Shown here piece by piece: positions 40,701-52,600 of a stretch of DNA of 64,000 nt; within the stretch, counting starts at the first letter, position 1; each line of letters opens with the position of its first letter. This DNA is from Okapia johnstoni (taxonomy: Eukaryota > Chordata > Mammalia > Artiodactyla > Giraffidae). The notes beneath the pieces were generated by a model. That model saw only the letters and a list, made by a program, of their open reading frames with translations, was not told where the DNA came from and searched no databases. The translations under genes and the position numbers were made by a program. The DNA lies in the NCBI GenBank assembly GCA_024291935.2, contig CM044306.1, forward strand, positions 5,838,501 through 5,902,500. The letters run 5' to 3'.

Positions 40701-43700
40701 CCAGATTTGGGGGGCTCCTCAGCGGGAGGGTGACACGCACTCACGCCGTGCTGGAGTCCTGCTCCAGCTGGTCCAGGGGTTCCCTCAGGATGGACGGCGT
40801 CGGCGTAGAGAAGAAACAGCGAGACTAGGCAGGTGTGAGGCAGCGTCTGAGCTTTACTTTTCAAAGGGAGCTTTTTATATCTTAAGTTGTACATAGAGGA
40901 AAATGTAAAATGTAGAGTCATGCCAAATTAGCTCAACGGGTCAAGCAGTTTCTGGCCTTTATCGAAACCAGGATACTTTTTGTGTATCTTATTTACAAGT
41001 CTCATGGTGTTTACATCATCTTCTGGCCTGGAGGCCTGCTAACATCTTATGACTCTTTATTGATAAGGGTTGATCAGCCAGAACACTTTTTCTAGAAGTA
41101 TTTTTGTATCAGGCACAGAACATGCCAGAGCTACATTTTTTTAAAGAATACAAGCACAGTGGATTGTGACAAAGAAAGGATTCATTAATTCAAGGTTTCA
41201 AAGTAAAACCTGTTTTTTATAATCTATCTTTTGCTTTGAGCTTAAGGGAAAAGCATGTGGTCCCATAAAGTCATGGTACGGCAGGCTGAAACAATGTAGC
41301 ACCAAGGTCAGCTCTTTCACAAAAATCACCAGCTAGATTAACAGCTGTCTTACTATTTTTATATTAAGGCTAAACCTTTATTTTTATAAGTCTCTAACTA
41401 CTATACCTTTATTATATAGGCTCAGGGCGTTAAGAGCAAAAACATAGCAAGTAAATATAGACCGAATAACAGTTTTATAAAGTAATATTTCTTATGTTTT
41501 TCCAATAGGCTTTCTCCCCCTTGAAGGGCTCTGTGCCCATTGGGGCCTTTTATGTGTTCAGGCTCTCAATGCTGTTTATTGTTGAGGAGCAGTCATGTAT
41601 ACTAGTTCTAAAGGTACAGGCACATTTGTCAAGCAAACTAAGATGCTAGCAAAAGGAGCTTAGATTAAAATACTCTTTTTTATGAATAATCTTATAGAGT
41701 GCCACCGTTCGGGGGGCATGTTGATTAGAGTTTTAAATTGACCTGGTTAGGAAAGGATCAGGGAAGGCCTTCTGCCTAAGTCACAGAAATTAGGGAGCAG
41801 TCTATTACAGCAAGCATCAGAAAGATATCATCTTTAAGGTGAGCGCCGAGGCAGCTTATCGAAATCCCTGAGGCCTGAGTTGCCTTGCTCATCAGGTCTT
41901 CTCCTCAGGACCTTGTCATGGGTGGGATCTCGTGTGCTGGCTCCTGGCAATGCTGTACATGTCCTTGTGCACTCAGGGAAGAGCGCCTGGCTCAGAGGGG
42001 GCGCAGGGGTTGCAGGAGCCCTGGGAGCAAGCATCTGCCCTTTGGATGCGCCTTGACCGCCCCAGGTTGTTGCCTCTGCTTCAAGCCACCGGCAAAGGTC
42101 ACAGTCTCCACCACAACATTGCACAATTTACTCTGGATTCATTTCCCCTTTATGAGAAAGCCCCACTCCAGGCTGAGCTAATCCTGACCCAGAGAAGATG
42201 CCCCTGGTGGCCTCTGGCCAGAGACCTCCCCATCCAGGGCTCTCTGTTCCCTGGGGTAAGAGATGGAGAGGCCCGACCAGAGGAAGCTCAGGAAGCCCCC
42301 ACTCTGGACAGTGCTCTGCGGCCCTCCCCTGCCTGCCCATCCAGCCCCTGCCCTCCCAGACACCACCCAGATTTTTCTTTTCTTGTTTTTTTTTTTTTGC
42401 TCACATGTCCCAAGTGACCAAAAGGAAACTGCCGACTCTAAGGACCGGCTGTGACCTGTGACCCAAAGCACTGGCACCTGATTAGTCCTGTGACATGAGG
42501 GACAGTCACTGCCTGAGGCTCCGAAACCTTTTTGTCATGGGAAGTGGTGTCCGTGTCAACCCTGCCGCTCTCCCTGAGTGCCCCTAGCCTGGGACCGCGT
42601 ATGAGCACCACACTGCGTGTGTGTGCAGTCGTGTCCGACTCTGCCACCCCATGGCCTGTAGCCCTCCAGGCTCCTCTCTCCATGGAATTTCCCAGGCAAG
42701 GATACTGCAGTGGGGTGCCATTTCCTTCTCCAGGGAATCTTCCCGACCCAGAGATCGAACCCGGGTCTCCTGCTTGGCAGGCAGATTCTTTACCACTGAG
42801 CCACCGGGGCAGCCCTAAAAGGAACCAGGCTTCCTTGGGAAAATGTCTGATTCCAGGTTTGGGTAGGGATTGTACCCGATGAGTCTGGACCAAACTCGCA
42901 TACCAGAAAGCACAATTAAGACAAACAAGTCATCCAGAAGGGACTCACATAGGCTGTTGCATCTCCTGCATTGGCAGGTGGATTCTTTATCACTGAGGCA
43001 CCTTGGAAGCCTTGTATACTGAAGGGCTTAATGTGGGCATTTTGAGAATGACCTTGGTGAAATAAGTCAGAACGTAAACATCAAAAGGGCTTATTTTTTA
43101 AGATGATTTTATAAAAAGTGGGGGTAAGGGTGGTGACAGCTGCTCGGTATCTATTGCAGTGAGGCTGATGGAGAGGGTCTCCTGGAACCCCGTCCCCAAA
43201 TTCCACCCCTTGTTCAGGCCTGCTTCAAGGTTGGCACCTGTGGCTCGGGAACACTGCTGACGTTCTGTCCCTTCCCCTCATCTGCCGTTTGTTCCCTCCT
43301 CTCGAATGAGCCGCCCTGGCACAAAAGCCTCATTTTATTCTTCATGAGCTCACCAGCCTCAGGGGCCGGGTCTCCTTGGGCGCAGCCTCCCCACCTTTGC
43401 TTTCCGGATGGTGCTAGAGCACAGCCACCCAGCTAAGCAAATTCTTCCTAGTACTTTTACACAAGGCCCGGCTATGTATTAGAGGCAATTAGAAGCCCAG
43501 AGACTGCTCTCTGGAGGCTTCCAAAGGGTGTAACGGACCCAGTGCATCCACGCCGGATATGGGAGGAGCCGTGGCCTCAGGGGCCCGTGTGGCTCCTGGA
43601 AGAGCCAAGTTCTTGGTTAGAAACTCATCCCCAGGTCATCAGCCAGCTCCTCTGGGGAAGCGCATCCGCCTCGCAGAGCTGTTTCCAGGAAACTTTTATA

Positions 43701-46564
43701 ACGCGAGGAGGCGGGGATGCAGAGAGAGCAAGCTGAAACATAATCTTAGAGCTTCATAGTCATGGAGCTTCGACTGAGGCCTGCCTCGATTTCCTGCCAA
43801 TGTGCTGAGTAGGGGAGAGAAGGGTAACAAGAAACCTGTAGGTGTGAAATGGGAAGCCAGGATTTTGCGGGGCTCCAGGCAGCTGGCCCTGTCTGCAGGA
43901 AGGCTCGGAGAGTCGAATTCCTGGGCCGGCCTCTTTTCCCCTGGCCTTGGTTTTCCAATCTGTGGAATGGGATTCCAGGGCTCGATGGTCCCAAGGCTCT
44001 TTTTATCTGTTTAATTTTTGGCTGCACTGGGTCTCCCTTGCTGCACTTGGACTTTCTCCCATTGTGAAGAACGGAAGCTACTCTTTGTTGCAATGCGCCA
44101 TCGTTAAAGATGCAGGCCTCTTAGGAGCTTTCTTAGGTCGTGGCTATAAACATCAGGCCTCACCTGGTCTGACACTGTGTGCCTTCTAGAAGCAACGGGA
44201 ACCAGGGTCCAAATACATGCCTCCCAGGAGGCTGCCAAGATATGGTTTAGACCTGCTCTGTCCACGGCGTGGCCACTGGTCACGTGTGGCTGTTGGAACA
44301 AAGCATATGAGGGACTTCCCTGGCGGTCCAGTGGTTCGGACTCTGCACTTTTGCTGCAGGGCATGCGGGTTCAATCCCTGGTTGAGGAAGATCCCGCAGG
44401 GCCCACAGCAAAAAATAAAGTAACTGAAAGGGTGGGCTGTACACCAGAAACTATCACATCATTGTAAATCAGCTATACTCCAATATAAAGTAAAAATTAA
44501 ATTAAAAACGAAAATAAGATACAAGATATATACTGTACAGCATGAGGAGTATAGCCAATATTTTATAGTCACTATAGATAGAGTATAACCTTTAAAAATT
44601 GTGAGTCATTTATTACACACCTGTAACTTACATAATATTGTATAGCAGCTAAACTTCAATTCTAAAGAGAGAAAAGAAAGTAAACAAAAGGAGAAGTCCA
44701 TTTCCCCAGTTGCATCAGCCGCAGTTCACATTCTCAGCCACACGTAGGTAGTGGCAGAGCGGTCAGTGAGTAGGTGGTCCGTGTCCACCACTGCAGAAGT
44801 TTCTAGGAGACAGTGCTGGTTCAGACACTCAGCCGGGGGAGGGAGGGTGACTCCTTTGTCCAGGCACAAGCCGGGGTGCAGCCCCCCAAACCCCAAGGGC
44901 TATCCACCGTGCACACTGGCTTCTGGCCGTCCGAGGCAGGGCCGGCCCCTGGTCTCATCAGCTTAGCGCCGGCTGTGGGCAGTTTGTCCCACGAACAGTC
45001 CAGCGGGCCAGGGGCCCCGGGTGGGCAGTTCTTCCCTGACTGTCCCTCCCACTCTGCCCAGGTGGCTCTCCTACCTCCTGCTCTTCGTCTTGGACCTGGT
45101 CCTCTGCCTCCTTGCCTGTCTGGGTCTTGCCAAGCGCTCCAGGTGCCTCCTGGCCTCGTGAGTAGCCTGCCTCTGGGTCTGGGGGAAGAGCTGGCCAACC
45201 GTGGGGAGGGACGGTGCCACTGTCCAGAGGGACGGGGGCCTGGGGGCCGGGGGCATGTGGGCGGCAAGGGCAGCCTGACGCCACCTCCCACCCCCTCCTC
45301 AGCACCCAGCCCGGGGGTGGCGGCAGCCACTGTCCTGCCGTCTGGACACCAAGCCGGGGCGGGCTTTCCCCCTTCCCAGCCCCTGCGTCCTGGGCCTGAC
45401 TGTCCCGCAGCTGAGCCGTTAGAGCCGCTTGCTGCCGTCTCTTCCTTCGGGGACCTGTGCCCCGGGCATCGGTCCACATCCGTCTCCCAGCAGTGGGGCG
45501 GTGTCAGGGCTCAGGCTGGGGCTGCCCTCGGGGCCACTGAGGACCGGGGGGACAAGATTGTAGCTGAGAGGAAGGGCACCGAAGGCTGGGGGGTGGCTGC
45601 CACCATGGGGCCCTCACCTGCCGGGACTCCACCGGCGGCTGCCTCTCCTCTAGGATGCTCTGCTGCGGGGCGCTGGCCCTGCTCCTCAGCTGGACCTCCC
45701 TGGCTGCTGACGCTGCCGCGGCCGTGGTGAGTTGAGGGTCGTGGGGGTGCCGGGTGGTCCGCCCAGGTGGTCTTCGGTCTAGTGGTGGATTGATGTGTCC
45801 CGCCCGGTGTCCCCAGGGCAGGGCCAGCTTCTGGTCTCAGTGCCTAACCAGGAATCCGAGAGCCTTGGAACTAAAGGGGCTTGGCTCATCCCTTTTGCTG
45901 GGGACACAGGCCCCGGGAAAGGAAGAGGCTTGCCCCAGGGTCACGAGGCACTTGGGGGGCAGAGCCAAGATAAGAGGCCTGAAGCCCAATCCTTTTCCCA
46001 TCTGCCACAGCCAGTATGGCATGGGGGACCAGGTGTCTTCTCTGGGTGTGAAGAGCTGAGCCCAGCTGGTGGGGGTGAGAGGGCTTGAACCCCATCCCGG
46101 AAGCGCCCTCGGGCTTCAGGGCTCACTCCTGGGCCCTCCTCCCCAGCATCCGGAAAGCGGAAGGTGGACTTTGATTGCCTCCCGCCCATTGCCCTTGGAC
46201 TCACACACACCGTCCGAATCACAGTGCTGTGTGTTTCCAATTGTGGTGCCTTGAAATGTTAAAAAAAAAAAAAAAAACAGACACACACACAAGATGTCAG
46301 GAGTGTAGGGGGGAAGCTTCCTAGGCAGGTACGCTTGGGCTTCAGAAGACCAAATGCTCCAGAGGAGCTGTGTGCACGGCGTTCATTCATTCATTCGACG
46401 TTCAGCTGCGTGGCTCTTGGGGGTGTGGGTGCCTGGAGATGCAGGGACCAGAAGAATGGGATGTTTGCTCTTACATTTCAGCTCCCAAATATAGGCAGAT
46501 CATCACAGCCCGAAGTGAATTGACACAGTAGTGGTACAGGCTGCGTGCGCGCACGCGCGCGCGC

Positions 46565-46613
<49 letters not shown>

Positions 46614-49600
46614 TGTGGCAGAGGGGCAGGTTTACCGGGGATTTCAGAGAACCGTTTAGCTGACTTAAGGGCCACAGAGCAAACCTGTTACCTGCATCCA
46701 TTCTGCCCTTTTGATCCTGGGCTCACAAAGGAACCCCTCTACCCAAATGCGTGCCTGGCCCAGTGACAGGGGCTGGCTGCTGACCCTGGCCTTGGCCGGT
46801 GGGCCTCCACGATGCCCCCAGCATGAATGGACCCTGGTGCTGCTTGTCTGAGTAGCTCTGGGCAGAGCTTGTCCGGAAGGGGGAGGAGGTGGGCCTCTCC
46901 TGCTTTGTCCCTCCTTCCCCCCAGCACGCAGTGTCCACTTTGGACCACGGAGGGAGCTCTGGGCAGGCAAGAGCCTACGTTCGCAGGGCTGGGGCCCCTC
47001 CAAATACAGGGAAGAGCAGAGTAGGAGGCCCCAAGTGAAAGTCACTCGGTCGTGTCCAACTCTTTGCAACCCCATGGACTGTAGCCTGCCAGGCTCCTCT
47101 GCCCATGGGATTCTCCAGACCAGAATACTGGAGTGGGTAACCATTCCCTTCTCCAGGGGCTCTTCCCAACCCAGGAATCGAACCCAGGTCCCCTGCATTG
47201 CAGGCAGATTCTTTACCGTCTGAGCCACCAGGAGGGCCCAAGTCACGGTCAAACGCATCCTGACGTCATCTGGAGCTAGGCAGGCTGAACAGGGTCCAGG
47301 GAGGGCAGCTGCTGGCCGAGGCCACACACACAGCTGCCTGGCAGACAGCCGCTTCTCCGGGGACAAGAGTGGGCACAGGGAAGCTTGCACACAGCGGGCC
47401 CTCCCCTGGGCGCCTCCAGCTGGCCACCGCGGGCTCCCCCTCAGGAGAGGGCTCCTTCCCAGCAGGGTCTCCTCCCTCTCGCCAGGCTTCTGTGTTCACA
47501 GCAACCAGAGGCGACTCCAGCTCCCGGCTGAGGGCCCCCCGGGCGGCCAGGGAGCTGCAGAGAAAGGCCATCTCCCTAATTCGATTAATCAGGCCCTTGT
47601 GTGAGAGAGGGCGAGGGTGAGGCAGTGAATGGGCCTTTGATGGGGCTGCGGCTCCTGCTGCATTTTAATAGGAAGTGGGGCAGAAGGAGCCAGGCCCTCC
47701 GAGGCTGTTGTGGGGAGCTTTTGTGTGGCCACTGCCCCTGCCCGCCCAGCCTGGTTTTTGGGGGCTGCCCTTGTTTTTGTTTTTGAGAGCTGTGGGGCAG
47801 AGCGCCAACACTGTGGTCTCACCCCCTCCCTCCCCTGCCCCCCCCAGAAAGGGTCTCCAGGAAGGAGCACTGCCCCCCAAGAACGTGCTGGGGGCCTTTC
47901 CTGGTGGTCCGGCAGCTGAGACTCCGAGCTCCTGGTGCAGGGGACCTGGGTTCGATCCCTGGTCAGAGAACTAGAACCCACACGCCGCAACTACCTGTTC
48001 CCAAGCCCCAACTAGAGATCCCGCGAGCCTCATGTGAGACCCTGCGCGGTCAAATCAATATTTTTTAAAAACAATGTGATGAGGAGGCAGATGGGAGTCA
48101 GGGGAACTAAGCCCTGCCTGCTCGACCAGCCTGCTGTGTAGTCCAGAGTGTGAGGCAGGGGTGATGGGCAGAGAGGAGAGACAGCGCCCAAGGAGAAGGA
48201 GCGGGAGACGTGGCCTCTGGGAGAGGATGCAGGAGAGGGTCACCCAGGTGTTGTGGCCACCGAGCACTCCCCCTCCCCAGCAGGGGACCCCAGGAACATT
48301 ACCGAAGTTCCCCGACCTCATTTCCTCCTGTGTCGGACGGGCAGAAGAGAGGCAGTTGCCTTGAAGGCTTGCTCATGGGGGCGAGATGGGTTGGTGGACC
48401 ATGGGAGGCACGTGGTCAGTGTCCATTGGTTTGTTGTTGTTCAGTTGCTCAATCGTGTCTGACTCTTTGCAACCCCATGGGCTGCAGCACGCCAGGCCTC
48501 CCTGTTCCTCACCCTCTCCCCGAGTTTGCCCAAGTTCATGTCCATTGAGTCGGTGATGCTGTCCGACCATCCCACCCTCTGCTGCCCTCTTCTCCTTTTG
48601 CCTTCAGCCTTTCCCACTGGTCCACTGGTTTCCTGCACGTTTATTCCCTTCCTGGGAGGGTCACGGGGTGACCTGGAAGGTGGGAGCCCCCTCTCTACCC
48701 CATGTCCACTGCACCCCCAGGCCAGATCTGCGGAGGGGCTGGCTCAGAGGGGGGCGTCCTCGCGGCCGCCTCTTCCAGCACCCAGACCTGCTGCCACTTG
48801 GCCCCATGGGCCCTTGGTGGTCCCCCAGCCAGGCCAGGCCAGGTGGCAGGGTCTGGGTCCCCCAGCATGGCCACTGCAGAGCCTGGAGCCCATGTCCCCT
48901 CTCAGCCCTGCGCTCTTCCGGACCTCCCATCTTATAGTGACAAGGCCTGGACCCAAAAGCTCAGAGATGGACTCAGCATCTCCGTAACTCTTTAGGGAGA
49001 GATTCTGGGGTGAGCTTCATAGATGCACACCCCCCAGAGCGAGGGCGGACTTGGTAACAGCAAGACAAAGAATAAAATAGAGACGGACAGACGAGGTCGT
49101 GATGCAAAGAACTCTCCAAAATGCATCCCGTAGCATCCCCTTGCCTCACCCAGGTCCCTCCCAGGAGAGGCATTCAGAAATCAAAGGTAACAGCACAGAG
49201 TGCCTGCTGTCTGCCCGTCACTTTTCTGAGTACGCTCCGTGGATTTACTCATAGGTGAAGAGCATCTCTCTCTCCTGTGTGATTGATGAAGACGCTGAGA
49301 CCCAGGCTAAGCCCTTGTCTCTTAAATTAGAAAGCTAGGCAGAGGCAAAGCCAGGATCCAGCCCAGGGAGGCTGGCCACTGACGGTCTTGCCCAGCCAGG
49401 CCTGAGCTGCGGGGTCCCCGTGCCTCGGGCCGAGGGCACCTGACTCCTCCCAGAGCTCCTGGGAGTGAGTGACTTTCCTCCACCCCTCCCGTTTCTCCCC
49501 GGCTCAGGGCACCAGCGACTTCTGCGCAGCTCCGGACACCTTCATCCTGAACATCACAGAGGGCCAGGTCCGCCCCGGTAAGGATCTCGGCTGCTGTTGT

Positions 49601-52600
49601 CAGAGCCACCTGGGATGCCCAGTCCAGGCCCGCGGTCAGCCAGACGGTGCCCCCTGAGAAAAAGTGAAAGCGTTAGTCACTCAGTCGTGTCCGACTCTTT
49701 GGGACCCCGTGGCCTGTAGCCCACCAGACTCCTCTGTTCATGGGATTCTCCAGGCAGGAATACTGGAGTGGGTGGCCATTCCCTTCCCCAGAGCATCTTC
49801 CCCTCTCAGGGGTCTCCCACACTGCAGGCAGATTCTTTGCTGTCTGAGCCACCAGGGAGGCCCCAGATTGTGCCCTACTTACCCTTTCATCCCTATAGTC
49901 ACCCAGAGCCTCCCCATCACTGTCCTTCAGGTCCAGCCGAACCAATGGGCCGTGTGTTAGAAGCTGCCTCCTGTGGGAGCTCGGGGATGGGCCTGGCCAC
50001 GGAGGATGGATGAGCACCGGCTCATGTGTGAGCCCCTGACTGACTCCAGTATCTTTGCCTTGCAGAGGTGACCCGATACTACCTGTACTGCAGTCAGAGC
50101 GCAAGCAGCCCCTTCCAGCAGGTACGCCCCGCCTGGCCCGGCCCTCACCCTGCCCCCAGCGGTCCCCAGTGGTCAGCCGCAGCACTGACCAGTAAGGTGG
50201 AGGTGCCTGGATGTTCTTTGCTTCTTTGGGGTCCTCTGCAGGGGGCTCTAGGTCAGCTTGCATGCCCATCCATCACCCTGGATGCTGGTTTCCATGCAGA
50301 GGTTGTGCTTAAGTTTGGGGTGGGCCCCAGATTCTACATTTCTCACAAGCTCCTGGCCAAGGCTGTCCCAGCAGGACACTTCGAGTAGCAGGAAGCAGGT
50401 GGACGATGGGGCTCTCAGGAAGGCTGAGGACTGAGGGGAAGACCTCCTGCCGGCAGGAAGGGCCATCCCCGATCAGGGATATGACTGCAGCTGCAGACGA
50501 GGGGGGCCCCGCAGGGAAAGCAGGCAGCGGGGGGCTCCTGGGAGTAAACCTCACGTGGGACTGTGGTCTCTCCTGGCGCAGGCACTGACCATCTTCCAGC
50601 GCTCGCTGACCGCCATGCAGACCCAGGTAGCGGGACTGCTGCAGTTCGCCGTGCCCCGCTTCCCCACCGCAGAGGTAAGACGGCCGGCCCTCCCCTCGGG
50701 GCCCCAGCTGGGGAAAGAAAGCGTGTACCCTCCCTGTGCAGTCCAGCCCTTTCCTTTGGCTTTAAAGGGCTCTCTGCCGAAGCTGCCGTCTGCGGTTCTA
50801 CGCACAAGCCCTACCCGCCGCGCTCACTCTCTGCCTCTCAGTCTGTCCACATGTCTGCCTCTTACTGCTTCAGAAAGATCTGCTTGGAATCCAGCTCCTG
50901 CTGAACTCATCCGAGTCTGGCCTCCACCAGCTGACCGCCTTGTTGGACTGCCGGGGGCTGCACAAGGTGCGGGGTGGCCCTGGGGGGCAGACGGAGGGCG
51001 GGGGTGCAGGGCACCCCAGCAGGCCACATCGTCCCAGGGAGAAGCCAGCAGAGGCTGGGAGAGCGATGGCCTGACTCAGGGAATGGGGTGGAAGAGTGCC
51101 TGGCTTCTAGATTCTCTCCAGTAGCTGAGACAGGAGATGCAGAGAAACGTACCAGGGGGCGGGGGTACGGAGAGCTGGATCTGTTTCAGGGCACCCTGAG
51201 CTACCTGAGGAAGGCTGTTTCCCTAGTGCCCAGACTCCCAGCCATCTGGTCAACCCATCCATTTCCTGAGTTGCAAGCAGATACCCCACTCTCATTGCCA
51301 GGGTCGTCTCTAGGAATCTGCAATGTCAGACATCCAGGCAGGGAGCATGCTGGTGCATGTGAGCCCCTCCTTCCCTCCAAAGCGGGAAGCCAGCCTTTGT
51401 TGACAAGCTCTCACATGCCACGTGGATTTCGAGCGAATAGTCATGATAATGATCACGGCTGCAATTTACTGTCCCTGTCTTCCACCTTGTTCTGTGCACT
51501 GTATTCGATATATCATTTACTCGTCACTGTTAAACTGTGAGATACCCGATATTTCATGAGAAATGTTATAGATAGCAATTTGTGTGTGAATATAGATGGA
51601 TGAATGGATGGATAGACAGATGGATGGACAGATGTATATATCTTTGTATCTATAAAGTAGCTTACCAAAAGATTCCAGAGCTATCGAGTCAACGCCTTAG
51701 GTTTCCAACCCCGGCGGCCTGACTTGAGAGCTGAGAACAGGGGGGTGGCCCCAGTACCCTTCCTTCCTCCCCCACCTCCACACCCAGTCCCTCAGCGAGT
51801 GCTCACAACTGTACCCTCGGATCTATCCTGCTCCATCCACTTCTGTACCCCCGCAGCTCCCGCCTTGGTCCAAGCACCACCCTGCTCCCCTGGGTGACAG
51901 CCGTGGCCGCCTAACCAGTCCCCACTTTCTCCCACCCACTTAGCTTTCATCCATGGCAGCCAGAGCAGCCTTTTAAAAAAACACATTGGATCACAGCCTT
52001 CCGTTCCCAAACCCGCCTGTGTCTTCCCATCACCTTGTGTTACATTCAGGCTCCTCCTCGCCTGCCCTGCAAGGTCCTGCATGACCTGGCACAGTCTCAC
52101 GTGTCCTCAGCTGACCTCTCCCTCCTTCCTGAACATGCCAAACCTGGCCCCTTTGCCGCAGCAGCTCCAGGCTCGCTCTGCTTCCCTGCTGTCCTGGCCT
52201 CTGATTAAATGCCCTCTGCCCTCTGGCTCCCCCACCTGCAAGCTCGTCATCTGTCCTGTTCCGAGCCCAGCACACAGTCGGTATTTTCAGCAAATGCGTG
52301 GAGAGAGAACCAAGAAGCGCCCCATCATGTCGGGGTCCTGAACATGGACCCTTCGTGGATGTACACTGTGCCTGAGATGGGGGAGGGGAGGCGATCCCTG
52401 GTCCAGGCTGGGAGAGGGACTTCCAGAGACCAGCTGGGACCCCCGGCAGTGCCCCTCGCCCCCTGCAGCTGCGTGTCCCTCTTCCTCCTCCAGGACTACC
52501 TGGATGCCCTCGCCGGCATCTGCTACGACAGCCTCGAGGGCCTGCTGTACCTCGGCCTCTTCTCCCTCCTGGCCGCCTTGGCCTTTTCCATCATGATCTG

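Noticed and set aside
44813..45730. 305-residue plus-strand open frame
   Set aside because: Overlaps TTYH2 exons 5 and 6 in another frame and runs through both introns; no domain seen.
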